Of a stretch of DNA of 64,000 bases, positions 51,371 to 60,013 are shown in pieces. The notes under the pieces are model-generated. The model had not been told where the DNA came from. It ran no database searches and saw only the letters and a program-made list of their open reading frames with translations. Origin of the DNA: Maritimibacter alkaliphilus HTCC2654 (lineage in GTDB: Bacteria; Pseudomonadota; Alphaproteobacteria; Rhodobacterales; Rhodobacteraceae). Position 1 is the first letter of the stretch. Each line of letters begins with the position of its first letter. The stretch spans positions 3,397,906 to 3,461,905 of the forward strand of contig NZ_CH902578.1 in the NCBI RefSeq assembly GCF_000152805.1. The letters run 5' to 3'. Position numbers and translations under genes: made by a program.

Positions 51371-52231
51371 ATGCACGACCATTCCCCCGACCGCGACAGC
51401 CCCGCGCCCGATCCCGCACTCGAGGAAGAAGAGCAGCAGGAAGAGATCAAGGAGGCGTCCAAGCTGTCGCCGACCACCATTTACGAGGTGATCCGGCTGG
51501 ATGGCGAGGAAGAGCTACGGCGCAACAAACTGTCGCTCATGTGGTCGGGCATCTCGGCCGGGATCGTCATCAGTCTTTCGGTCCTTGGCGAAGCGATCTT
51601 CCGCGCGCACCTGCCCGATACGCCGGCGCGTTACCTGATCGAGAACCTGGGCTATTCGCTGGGTTTCCTGATGGTGATCGTGGGGCGGATGCAGTTGTTC
51701 ACCGAGAACACGATGACCACAGTGCTGCCCTTGCTCGACAAGCCCGGCTGGGGTGTTCTGGGGCGCACGGCAGTGCTTTGGGCGATCGTCCTGATCGCCA
51801 ACGTGATCGGCGCCTTCGTCGTGGCGCTGTTTTATGCCTATGGCGGCGCGCTGGGCGACGACCTTATGGCCGCCATGTTCGAACTGTCGCTGCATGCGGT
51901 CGGTTTCGAGCCGGGCGAGGCCTTTGCGCGCGGCATTCCCGCCGGTGTCCTGATCGCCGCGATCGTCTGGATGCTGCCGCAGGTCAAGGATGCAGCGGTC
52001 GCGATCATCGTGATCTTCACTTGGCTCATCGCGGCAGGCGATTTTACGCATATCGTCGCCGGATCGGTCGAAATGGCGCTGTTGATGGTGGTGGGCGACC
52101 TGAGCCTTACGGACGGCGTGTTCGACTTTTTCCTGCCGGTGCTCGCGGGCAATGTGATCGGCGGCACGGCGATTTTCACCATGTTGATCTATGGCCAGAC
52201 CCGGCGGGACCGGGAACGGCGTCTGGGTTAA
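51371..52231 (+). CDS. Formate/nitrite transporter (FNT) family protein, YfdC-like
   Basis: This is a 286-residue channel-like membrane protein. The first 60 residues are an acidic, charged cytoplasmic tail; six membrane segments follow. LSLMWSGISAGIVISLSVLG, LGFLMVIVGRMQLFTEN and ARGIPAGVLIAAIVWMLPQ resemble the YfdC branch of the FNT family, which moves small monovalent anions. The ATG at 51371 is the first in a clean position. The stop overlaps the convergent gene by four bases. Confidence 0.83.
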   Translation: MHDHSPDRDSPAPDPALEEEEQQEEIKEASKLSPTTIYEVIRLDGEEELRRNKLSLMWSGISAGIVISLSVLGEAIFRAHLPDTPARYLIENLGYSLGFLMVIVGRMQLFTENTMTTVLPLLDKPGWGVLGRTAVLWAIVLIANVIGAFVVALFYAYGGALGDDLMAAMFELSLHAVGFEPGEAFARGIPAGVLIAAIVWMLPQVKDAAVAIIVIFTWLIAAGDFTHIVAGSVEMALLMVVGDLSLTDGVFDFFLPVLAGNVIGGTAIFTMLIYGQTRRDRERRLG

Positions 52232-52848
52232 CGGCGCAGTTCCACGATGCGGCGCGCGACGCCTTCGCCCCCGTTCAGGGTGCCGACGGTGATGCCGTAG
52301 ATCAGACGTTCGGACAGGACGACGAAGTAGAGGTCGAAGTCCACCTCGCCCTCGGGCCCCGTGTAGCTGCCGCCGCCCTGAAGCTGGGGCAGGGTGCCGA
52401 TGTCGCACCCGGCTTCGGCTGAGATCTGGTCGTTCTGGGCCACATCCTCGGGGTCGAGCGGGCTGCCCTCGGGGAGATCGAAGTTGAGGCCGTCGCGCCA
52501 GGCCCGCAGTTCGACCTCGCCCTCGAACACCGGGCCGCCGCTGATGAAGAGTGCGTCGTTCGCCATCGACAGGGTTGTCGGTTCCGCCGTGCCCTGATCG
52601 GGGAGGGGCACGGTGCGGCCCGACATCGTGGCCACGCCTACGCCCATGAAGGTCTGGTAGGTTCCGAGGATATCGGGCGCGTCGCCCGCCAGGATCGCGT
52701 CGGCGGTAAGCGTGCAGCCGATGCTGGGCGAGGCGTCCGGCGCGGGCATATCCGTGGCCTCGACCCCGTCCGAGGTGTCCTGTGCCAGCGCGATGGACGC
52801 GGCGAGGCAGAGAGCGGCGGCGGCGGGGGCGAGTGTGTATCGGGACAT
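52228..52848 (-). CDS. Exported protein of unknown function
   Basis: I do not recognise this 206-residue protein. A clear signal peptide covers about residues 1-22 (ending IALAQD). The mature part has three cysteines, including IGCTLTADAIL and EAGCDIGTLPQ, and is acidic. The ATG at 52848 is preceded by AGGAG. It is a single-gene unit convergent with the FNT transporter. Confidence 0.68.
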   Translation of the reverse strand: MSRYTLAPAAAALCLAASIALAQDTSDGVEATDMPAPDASPSIGCTLTADAILAGDAPDILGTYQTFMGVGVATMSGRTVPLPDQGTAEPTTLSMANDALFISGGPVFEGEVELRAWRDGLNFDLPEGSPLDPEDVAQNDQISAEAGCDIGTLPQLQGGGSYTGPEGEVDFDLYFVVLSERLIYGITVGTLNGGEGVARRIVELRR

Positions 52849-52908
52849 GAAATCTCCTGTCTGAACCACAGAAAACCTAGACGCCCCGCGCCCGCAGGTG
52901 AAGCCGCG

Positions 52909-53556
52909 TCAGGCCGCGAGCCCGCTTTTCTCGGGCGTGGCGAGCCCGTCGGCGCGAAGTGCGCGCTGGACCGCCGGGCGGGCGATCATGCGCTGGTGGT
53001 GGTCGCGGATGTTGTCCGGCATCTCGATCCCGTGTTGGTGACACCAGCGGGTCATGTAGAAAAGCGCTCCCTCGGCCACGGTGAAATCGCCCAGAAGCCA
53101 GTCCTTGTCGCCCAGCGTCTCGGACAGGTTGTCGAGGCCGATCTTCACCTGATCGCGGCCATGCGCCCGAAGCGCCTCCTGCGCGGACGGGTCGTCCGGG
53201 TGGAACTTCATCGGCGCGAAAATGAAGGTGAAGCCACGCATGTGGATCGACGACACCATGTAATCCATGATCTCGATCACGCGAAGCTGGCCCTCGAAAT
53301 CGGCGGGCAGCATCCGGGCCTCGGGGTAGGTGTGGCCGATCCAGAGCGCGATGGCCGGAAACTCGGTCACGAGCGAGCCGTCTTCGCGCAGGATCGCGGG
53401 GACTTTGCCCTTGGGGTTCGCCGCGCGGTAGTCGGGCGAGAACTGTTCGCGGTTGGCAAGGTCGATGATCCGGTTTTCGAAGTCAGCCCCCGCCTCTTCG
53501 AGCAGGACATGGATGCCGATGGAACAGGCGCCGATGCCGTTGAAGAACGTAATCAT
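52909..53556 (-). CDS. Glutathione S-transferase
   Basis: This is a 215-residue GST. The thioredoxin-fold N-terminal domain has GACSIGIHVLLEEAG near residue 8, the position of the beta-class active-site cysteine, and NPKGKVPAILREDG with the cis-proline near residue 53. The helical C-terminal domain includes DWLLGDFTVAEGALFYMTRW. It conjugates or reduces substrates with glutathione; the target is unknown. Confidence 0.88.
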   Translation of the reverse strand: MITFFNGIGACSIGIHVLLEEAGADFENRIIDLANREQFSPDYRAANPKGKVPAILREDGSLVTEFPAIALWIGHTYPEARMLPADFEGQLRVIEIMDYMVSSIHMRGFTFIFAPMKFHPDDPSAQEALRAHGRDQVKIGLDNLSETLGDKDWLLGDFTVAEGALFYMTRWCHQHGIEMPDNIRDHHQRMIARPAVQRALRADGLATPEKSGLAA

Positions 53557-53670
53557 GGTATCCTCCCTGAGACTGGCGCGAGCCTAGGGCAGGATACCTG
53601 TGTGTGACAGTCGGATTTTCGCGTCTTTGCGTTTCGCGGCGACGATGGACGGCGCTGGGTCGAGCCCGCC

Positions 53671-53877
53671 CTACCAGTGCGGCGGTTTCTGGTCGGCCAG
53701 CGGGACGCTTCCGCCCGCCTCAAGCTCCTGCTCCGCCGCGCGTTCCATCAGCATGTGCAGACGGCGGGTGAGCGTGTCGAGCAGCTTGTCCTGCCGCGCG
53801 ATCACCTCGGACAGCTCGTCCACGGTGCGGGTGAGGTAGGCCACCTGTTCTTCGAGATCGGTAATGCGGTCGGTCAT
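53671..53877 (-). CDS. slyX: SlyX family protein
   Basis: This is a 68-residue coiled-coil protein. DRITDLEEQVAYLTRTVDEL and EVIARQDKLLDTLTRRLHML carry the heptads, and the end SVPLADQKPPHW matches the proline-rich PPHY/PPHW terminus of SlyX. The function of SlyX is not settled. I chose the ATG at 53877, where the family begins. Confidence 0.88.
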   Translation of the reverse strand: MTDRITDLEEQVAYLTRTVDELSEVIARQDKLLDTLTRRLHMLMERAAEQELEAGGSVPLADQKPPHW

Positions 53878-53956
53878 GTCCGTCTCCTTTTGATCGGTGT
53901 CATAGCGGGGGTGCCCGCCAAGCGCGACACTTACCTTCGTGAAATGGGAGGTAAGA

Positions 53957-54274
53957 ATGAAACGGATCTTCGCAACCTTGGCCGCCCTGCTGATCGCCAG
54001 CACGGCGCAGGCCTATGACGGCGAGCTTTACGTGACCTGTCACCTCGACCCGGCAGGCGACAACTGGGTCGCGTTGAAGGCCGCGCCGAACATCAATTCG
54101 CAGCGGCTGATGAAGCTGGGGCCCGAGACGTTCCTCGTCACCACCGATCCCTATCCGCAGGGCAAGTGGCGGCAGGTGATCGTGCAGCGGTCGATGCAAA
54201 GCTGGGATTATTCCGGCCCCGTCGGCTGGGTCTATACCGACTACATCTGTTACGTGGACCTGAGCGGGGGCTGA
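53957..54274 (+). CDS. Secreted SH3-like domain protein
   Basis: This is a 105-residue protein with a signal peptide (residues 1-20, ending AQA) and a small beta domain. NWVALKAAPNINSQRLMKLG and VGWVYTDYICYVDL resemble a bacterial SH3 fold of the kind that binds cell-wall or protein partners. Two cysteines may form a disulfide in the periplasm. The ATG at 53957 has GGGAGGT nine bases upstream. Confidence 0.78.
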   Translation: MKRIFATLAALLIASTAQAYDGELYVTCHLDPAGDNWVALKAAPNINSQRLMKLGPETFLVTTDPYPQGKWRQVIVQRSMQSWDYSGPVGWVYTDYICYVDLSGG

Positions 54275-54337
54275 GCGCCGCTTGCCCCGTGGCCGGAACC
54301 GGGATATTCCGCCCGCGAACGTTGGACGGGAGCCATC

Positions 54338-55891
54338 ATGGCCAAGCAAAAGAAACAGCCCCGGCCCAAGGCGGAAACGCCGAAGGGCTTTCGCGATTAC
54401 TTCGGCGCGGACGTGGAAGAGCGTCGGCAAATGCTGGACGCGATTGCGGGCGTGTATCATCGCTATGGCTTCGATGCGCTGGAGTCCTCGGGCGTCGAGA
54501 CGGTCGAGGCGCTGGGCAAGTTCCTGCCCGATGTGGACCGACCGAACGAGGGCGTTTTTGCCTGGCAGGACGAGGACGAGACGTGGATGGCGCTGCGTTA
54601 CGACCTGACCGCGCCGTTGGCCCGAGTCTATGCCCAGCACCGCAACGACCTGCCGACCCCCTATCGCCGCTATGCGATGGGGCCGGTCTGGCGCAACGAG
54701 AAGCCGGGGCCGGGGCGGTATCGGCAGTTCTATCAATGTGATGCGGATACGGTCGGCACGGCCAGCATGGCGGCGGATGCGGAAATCTGCGCGATGTTGT
54801 CGGATGCGCTGGAAGAGGTCGGCATTCCGCGCGGTGATTACGTGGTGCGGATCAACAACCGCAAGGTGCTGAACGGGGTTCTGACTTCTGTCACCTCCGG
54901 CGCGGAACGGAATGACATTGCAGGTATGTCTCCCTCGGAACTCCGAGAATACCGGGACTTTGAGATGCAGGGATTGCAGAATGATCCTGCTCTTGATGCT
55001 ATCATGCGTACACTCGACAAGTTTGACAAAGTCGGCGTCGAGGGTGTGAGAAATCTCCTGACGCATGGACGGAAAGACCAATCTGGCGCATTTATTGAGG
55101 GTGTCGGCCTTTCCAATTCAATGGCCGAAGGTTTCGTGGCGTTCTTGACCGCACGCGGCTCTACGAATGAAGCTACGCTTGCTCGCCTTCGTGAGGTTTT
55201 GAGTTTTTCGGCAATTGGCTTGGAAGGCGTCAATGAGCTCGAAGAAATTATTGCCCTATTGAAAGCCCAAGGCTATGGCCCCGACCGCATTGTTATCGAC
55301 CCTTCCGTCGTGCGCGGTCTTGGCTACTACACCGGCCCCGTGTTCGAGGCGGAGCTGACGTTCGAGATTCTCGACGACAAGGGCCGCCCGCGTCAGTTCG
55401 GATCGGTCGCGGGCGGGGGTCGCTACGACGACCTCGTGGCGCGGTTCACCGGGCAGACGGTGCCCGCCGTTGGCGTCTCCATCGGGGTCGACCGTCTACT
55501 GGCGGCACTCCGCGAAAAGGGCCGGGTGGGTGGCACCGCGCAAGGCCCCGTCGTGGTGACCGTCATGGATCGCGACCGCATGGCCGACTATCAGACGATG
55601 GTGGCGGACCTGCGCAACGCAGGCATCCGGGCCGAGGTCTATCTGGGCAACCCCAAGAATTTCGGCAACCAGATGAAATACGCCGACAAGCGCAACTCCC
55701 CCATCGCCATCATCGAAGGCGGGGACGAGAAGGAGCGGGGCGTGGTTCAGCTCAAGGATCTGATCCTCGGCGCGAAGATCGCCGAGAACGCGACGTTGGA
55801 AGAGTGGAAGGAACGCCCGTCCCAGATCGAAGTTTCGCGGGCTGATCTGGTGGCGGAAGTTCGAAAAATGCTGGACAGCCAGAATGCCTGA
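54338..55891 (+). CDS. hisS: Histidyl-tRNA synthetase
   Basis: This is a 517-residue class II synthetase that charges tRNA-His. Motif 2 is in [20 protein letters not shown] near residue 112, and the histidine-specific loop [14 protein letters not shown] is at residues 324-337, where E. coli has RGLDYYNRTVFE (from memory). Residues about 183-323, the insertion domain, are encoded by strikingly AT-richer DNA: a hand count of 54901-55260 gives 183 of 360 G+C (51%). The frame is intact throughout. It leads an operon with hisZ and hisG, overlapping hisZ by eight bases. Confidence 0.95.
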   Translation: MAKQKKQPRPKAETPKGFRDYFGADVEERRQMLDAIAGVYHRYGFDALESSGVETVEALGKFLPDVDRPNEGVFAWQDEDETWMALRYDLTAPLARVYAQHRNDLPTPYRRYAMGPVWRNEKPGPGRYRQFYQCDADTVGTASMAADAEICAMLSDALEEVGIPRGDYVVRINNRKVLNGVLTSVTSGAERNDIAGMSPSELREYRDFEMQGLQNDPALDAIMRTLDKFDKVGVEGVRNLLTHGRKDQSGAFIEGVGLSNSMAEGFVAFLTARGSTNEATLARLREVLSFSAIGLEGVNELEEIIALLKAQGYGPDRIVIDPSVVRGLGYYTGPVFEAELTFEILDDKGRPRQFGSVAGGGRYDDLVARFTGQTVPAVGVSIGVDRLLAALREKGRVGGTAQGPVVVTVMDRDRMADYQTMVADLRNAGIRAEVYLGNPKNFGNQMKYADKRNSPIAIIEGGDEKERGVVQLKDLILGAKIAENATLEEWKERPSQIEVSRADLVAEVRKMLDSQNA

Positions 55892-56978
55892 CACCCTCGC
55901 AAAGGCGCAGGTCCGGGCCGAGGCCGCGCGGCTTCTGGCCCTGTTCGAAGGGCAGGGCGCGCAGGTCGTGGAAACGCCGATCCTGCAACCGGCCGAGACG
56001 CTGCTCGACCTGTATGGCGAGGATATTCGCGCGCGCGCCTATGTCACCTCGGACCCGATGATGGGCGAGGCGATGCTGCGCCCCGACTTCACCGTGCCCG
56101 TGGTTCAGATGCACATGGCCGAAGGGGCCGAGCCTGCGCGCTATACCTATGCCGGCGAAGTGTTCCGCAAGCAGGAGGACGATCCGCACCGCGCGCCGGA
56201 ATACATGCAGGTCGGCTACGAGGTGTTCGACCGGGCCAATCCGGCGGCGTCCGACGCCGAGGTGTTCAGCGTGTTTTCCGACATCCTCGCGCCGCAGGGT
56301 CTGCGGGCGGCGACCGGCGATCTGGGTATCCTGCTGGCTGCGGTGCGCGGTCTGACCACCACCGAGCGGCGGCGCAACGCGCTGCTCAGGCACCTGTGGC
56401 GACCGCGCCGGTTCCGCGCCCTTCTCGACCGGTTTTCGGGGCGCGCGCAGAACCCCGAGGGGCGCAAGGCGCTGGCCGCGGGCGATCCGTTCGAGGGGAT
56501 GGACGCGCCGGTCATCGGCCTGCGGTCGCGCGACGAGATCGAGGAACGCATCGCGGCCTTGCGGGAGGATATGACGACCCCGCCGATCCCCGAGTCCGAG
56601 GTCGCGCTGCTCAACGACCTGCTGTCGATGCGCGAGACGATGACGAATGTGTGCGAGAACCTGCGCGATCTCGCGGTGGACATGCCGTCGATCATGGGCG
56701 CGGTCGAACGGTTCAGCGCGCGGTGCAAGGCGCTGGAGGCACGCGGTGTCGATGTCGAAAACCTCGACTTCGAGGGGTCGTTCGGGCGCACCACGCTGGA
56801 ATATTACGACGGCTTCGTTTTCGGTTTCTACGCCGCCAGCCGCCCGGACCTGCCGCCTGTCGCCACGGGCGGGCGTTACGATGCGCTGACGCGGGTGCTG
56901 GGGCGCGGGTCCGAGATTCCGGCGGTCGGCGGCGTGATCCGCCCCGAACTGCTCTTGGCGGCGGGAGGTGCGGCATGA
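55884..56978 (+). CDS. hisZ: ATP phosphoribosyltransferase regulatory subunit
   Basis: This is HisZ, a synthetase-like protein without charging activity that joins the short HisG and confers histidine feedback control. It has 364 residues. [14 protein letters not shown] and [18 protein letters not shown] match motif 2 of the class II fold, and [20 protein letters not shown] with [12 protein letters not shown] matches motif 3. It overlaps hisS by eight bases and hisG by ATGA. Confidence 0.93.
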   Translation: MPDTLAKAQVRAEAARLLALFEGQGAQVVETPILQPAETLLDLYGEDIRARAYVTSDPMMGEAMLRPDFTVPVVQMHMAEGAEPARYTYAGEVFRKQEDDPHRAPEYMQVGYEVFDRANPAASDAEVFSVFSDILAPQGLRAATGDLGILLAAVRGLTTTERRRNALLRHLWRPRRFRALLDRFSGRAQNPEGRKALAAGDPFEGMDAPVIGLRSRDEIEERIAALREDMTTPPIPESEVALLNDLLSMRETMTNVCENLRDLAVDMPSIMGAVERFSARCKALEARGVDVENLDFEGSFGRTTLEYYDGFVFGFYAASRPDLPPVATGGRYDALTRVLGRGSEIPAVGGVIRPELLLAAGGAA

Positions 56979-57673
56979 CCATCAAGCTTGGCGTGCCCTC
57001 CAAGGGCCGGCTCATGGAAAAGACCTTCGACTGGTTCGCGGATCGCGGCGTGACGCTGGCGCGCACCGGGTCGGAGCGGGAATATGCGGGCGCGGTCACG
57101 GGGATCGACGGGATCGAGCTGGTCCTGCTCTCCGCCGGGGAAATCCCGCGCGAACTGGCGGCGGGCCGTATCCACCTTGGCGTCACCGGGTCGGACCTCG
57201 TGCGCGAAAAGCTGGGGCTGTGGGAAGAAAAGGTGGGCGAGCTTGCGCCGATGGGGTTCGGGCACGCCGACCTTATCATCGCCGTGCCGAAGGCTTGGGT
57301 CGATGTGACCACGCTTGACGATCTCGACGCGGTGGCGGCGGCGTTCCGGCGTCGTCACGGTTTCCGCCTGCGCATCGCGACCAAGTATCACCGCCTCATC
57401 CGCGACTATCTGCGCGACAACGGGGTGGCCGACTACCAGTTGGTCGACAGTCAGGGCGCGACCGAGGGCACGGTGAAGAACGAGACCGCCGAGGCGATTG
57501 CCGACATCACCTCGACCGGGGAAACCTTGCGCGCGAACCATCTCAAGGTGCTGTCCGGCGGCCCAGTCCACCGTTCGCAGGCGACGCTGTTCAAGAGCCG
57601 CATGGCCGAGTGGTCCAAGGACGACCGCCGCATCCTGACCGACCTCAAGGATCGTCTCGGGCTCGAAGACTGA
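56975..57673 (+). CDS. hisG: ATP phosphoribosyltransferase, short form
   Basis: This is the first enzyme of histidine synthesis, 232 residues, the short form that lacks the regulatory C-terminal domain and needs HisZ. KLGVPSKGRLMEKTFDWF opens it, and DLVDSQGATEGTVK-like QLVDSQGATEGTVKNETAE near residue 155 is the PRPP-binding region. The ATG at 56975 overlaps hisZ by ATGA. A frame open upstream only shadows hisZ. Confidence 0.94.
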   Translation: MTIKLGVPSKGRLMEKTFDWFADRGVTLARTGSEREYAGAVTGIDGIELVLLSAGEIPRELAAGRIHLGVTGSDLVREKLGLWEEKVGELAPMGFGHADLIIAVPKAWVDVTTLDDLDAVAAAFRRRHGFRLRIATKYHRLIRDYLRDNGVADYQLVDSQGATEGTVKNETAEAIADITSTGETLRANHLKVLSGGPVHRSQATLFKSRMAEWSKDDRRILTDLKDRLGLED

Positions 57674-57711
57674 CGCAGGTGCCGGAACCGCCGGACTGAG
57701 CCTGCGTTCTT
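57672..57711 (+). terminator. Weak hairpin downstream of hisG
   Basis: The arms ACGCAGG and CCTGCGT enclose a smaller CCGG/CCGG stem and are followed by TCTTCCCTT. The T run is poor, so it may only partly stop the hisSZG transcript before the penicillin-binding protein gene. Confidence 0.35.
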
Positions 57712-57732
57712 CCCTTGAACGAGGGAGAGCGC

Positions 57733-59916
57733 ATGTCCGATCACCATAACACCGCTGCGAACTGGGCCCGTGAACTTGGCCGGCGAACGGGGCGCGTCTT
57801 TCGCGGCGGACCCGGCCCCGCGACCGACGACGGCGACGAAAGGCGCGAACGGCCGGGGCGTCGCCCGTCGCGCAGGAAACGCATCGCAATCGGGGCGGGG
57901 ACGCTTGCGCTTTGCGCGCTGCTGGTCGGAGGCGCTTACGTCTTCACCCTGTCCGATCTCGACCGCTACGAGGTGAACACCGAGACCGTCCTTCAATTCG
58001 AGGATTCCAAAGGCGGCCCGCTCATGCTGCGCGGCGAGATTCCGTCGGCCTATGTCACGCTGGACGAGATGCCCGCGCATCTCGCCGAAGCTGTGGTCGC
58101 GATCGAGGATCGCCGGTTCTTCTCCCACGGTGGCATCGACCCCCGGTCGGTCGGTCGGGCGGTCATGGCCAATGCCTCGGCCGGTGAAATCGTCGAAGGG
58201 GGCAGCACGATCTCGCAACAGCTTATCAAGATCAGCTATCTCGAACCCGAGCGGACGTGGCGGCGCAAATTTCACGAGGCGCTGCTCACGCTGTCGCTGG
58301 AACGCCGCTATTCCAAGGAAGACATCCTCGAACGCTACATGAACGCGGTGTACCTTGGCAGCGGTGCGCGCGGGATGGGGGCCGCGTCGAAGGTCTATTT
58401 CGGCAAGCCCGTCTCCGAGCTGACCCTCGCCGAAAGCGCGGCCCTCGCCGCGACGATCCAGCTGCCCTCCGCCGTGAACCTTTATTCCGATCCCGAGGCG
58501 CTCAAATCCCGCGCGGTCCAGACCATCCGCAACATGCGCGCGGACGGCAAGATCGACGCGACCGAGGCGAATGCGGCGGTTGCGGAATTGACGGTCATGC
58601 AACCGACGCAAGCGAAAGGCAGCTACGGCGGGTGGTTCGCCGATGTCGTGGCCGCCCAGACCGAAACGCTGGCCGACCGGTTCGATCAGCCGGGCAGCGT
58701 GCGCACGACATTGGACCCGGACATGCAGGCGCAGGCCGAGGCCGCGGTGAACAAGGTGCTTGCCGGCACGCCGCATCAGGCCGCGCTCGTCGCGCTGGAC
58801 CCGGAGGGGCGCGTGGTCGCGATGGTCGGCGGGCGCGACTATGCCGACAGCCAGTTCAACCGGGCGACGCAGGCGCAGCGTCAGCCGGGATCGACCTTCA
58901 AGACCTTCGTTTACATGACGGCGCTGGCTGAGGGCATGTCGCCCGACGACGTGATCGAAGATGCGCCCGTCGAGATCGATGGCTACACGCCCGACAATTT
59001 CGATGGCCGCTTTCATGGCCGCGTCACGCTCACGACCGCTTTCGCGAATTCCTTCAACGCGGCGGCCGTGAACCTTGGTCAGGCCGTGGGGCTGGACAAC
59101 GTCGCCGCGACGGCGCGGGCGCTGGGTCTGGACGCCGAGGTCTCCGCCACGCCGTCGCTCGCGCTTGGGGCGTCCGAAGTCACCTTGCTCGACCTCACCG
59201 AAGCCTATGCCGGGATCGCCACCGGGCGTATGCCGTTCAAGTCGCATTTCGTCGAGGGCATCACCGCCGGGCAGACGGGCGAGTATTTTCCGTTCGACTG
59301 GCAAGACCCGGCGCCGAGCGCGATGAGCGAAAAGCTGGATCCGGTGCGCGAGCAGATCGCGGGCATGTTGCGCGCGACCGTGACGGACGGGACGGGCAAG
59401 GCCGTCGCGGGTGTGCCGGGGGCGGTGGGCAAGACCGGCACCAGCCAGAATTTCCGCGATGCGTGGTTCGTGGGCTGGGGCAACGGTCATGTGGTCGGCG
59501 TCTGGGTCGGCAATGACGACAACAGCCCGATGGAGGGCGTGACGGGCGGCAGCCTTCCGGCACAGATCTGGGCCGCGTTCCTCGAGGGTGCCGGGGGCGA
59601 CGCGCAGACGGGGACGGTGGCCCAAGACCCGGCCCCCGAAGTCGTCGCGCGCGAGGGCCAGCCGCAAGACGTGGCCCCGGCGGCGGATGCCGATGCGCTG
59701 CGCGACGTCATCGCCGGGATCACGCGGACGGGCGAGATCGACGGGCAGGCGCTGGAACGCGCGGTGCGGGGCCTGTTGAATCAGGGCGGCGCGGCGACCG
59801 CGCAGGCCGGATCGTGCAACGTCGCCTCGTGCGACCGCGCCTATCGCTCTTTCCGCGCCTCGGACTGCACCTATCAGCCCTATGGTGGCGGGCCGCGCAA
59901 GCTTTGCACTCGGTAA
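57733..59916 (+). CDS. Class A penicillin-binding protein with BA14K-like C-terminal tail
   Basis: This is a 727-residue bifunctional peptidoglycan synthase. A cytoplasmic Arg-rich N-terminus is followed by one membrane helix near residues 55-75. The glycosyltransferase domain has IEDRRFFSHGGID near residue 125 and GGSTISQQLIK. The transpeptidase has S387 in PGSTFK, S440-F-N and K567-T-G. The last 30 residues, with CDRAYRSF and LCTR, resemble a BA14K lectin-like motif. The ATG at 57733 follows GAGGGAG. Confidence 0.92.
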   Translation: MSDHHNTAANWARELGRRTGRVFRGGPGPATDDGDERRERPGRRPSRRKRIAIGAGTLALCALLVGGAYVFTLSDLDRYEVNTETVLQFEDSKGGPLMLRGEIPSAYVTLDEMPAHLAEAVVAIEDRRFFSHGGIDPRSVGRAVMANASAGEIVEGGSTISQQLIKISYLEPERTWRRKFHEALLTLSLERRYSKEDILERYMNAVYLGSGARGMGAASKVYFGKPVSELTLAESAALAATIQLPSAVNLYSDPEALKSRAVQTIRNMRADGKIDATEANAAVAELTVMQPTQAKGSYGGWFADVVAAQTETLADRFDQPGSVRTTLDPDMQAQAEAAVNKVLAGTPHQAALVALDPEGRVVAMVGGRDYADSQFNRATQAQRQPGSTFKTFVYMTALAEGMSPDDVIEDAPVEIDGYTPDNFDGRFHGRVTLTTAFANSFNAAAVNLGQAVGLDNVAATARALGLDAEVSATPSLALGASEVTLLDLTEAYAGIATGRMPFKSHFVEGITAGQTGEYFPFDWQDPAPSAMSEKLDPVREQIAGMLRATVTDGTGKAVAGVPGAVGKTGTSQNFRDAWFVGWGNGHVVGVWVGNDDNSPMEGVTGGSLPAQIWAAFLEGAGGDAQTGTVAQDPAPEVVAREGQPQDVAPAADADALRDVIAGITRTGEIDGQALERAVRGLLNQGGAATAQAGSCNVASCDRAYRSFRASDCTYQPYGGGPRKLCTR

Positions 59917-60013
59917 GCGGCGCGTGCGGCGCTTCGGGCGGGCGGGTTGTCCGATGCCACTGGCGAGCCCGCTGTCCAGCCCCTATGTTCTTGGAAACGA
60001 AAGGGGTTCGGCG

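Noticed and set aside
54338-55891. Idea that hisS is a broken or frameshifted gene because of its base-composition dip
   Set aside because: The frame is open from end to end, and motifs before and after the dip are intact and in register.
57451-59667. Minus-strand open frame opposite hisG and the penicillin-binding protein
   Set aside because: It spans two real genes and an intergenic gap, which no real gene would do, and has shadow composition.
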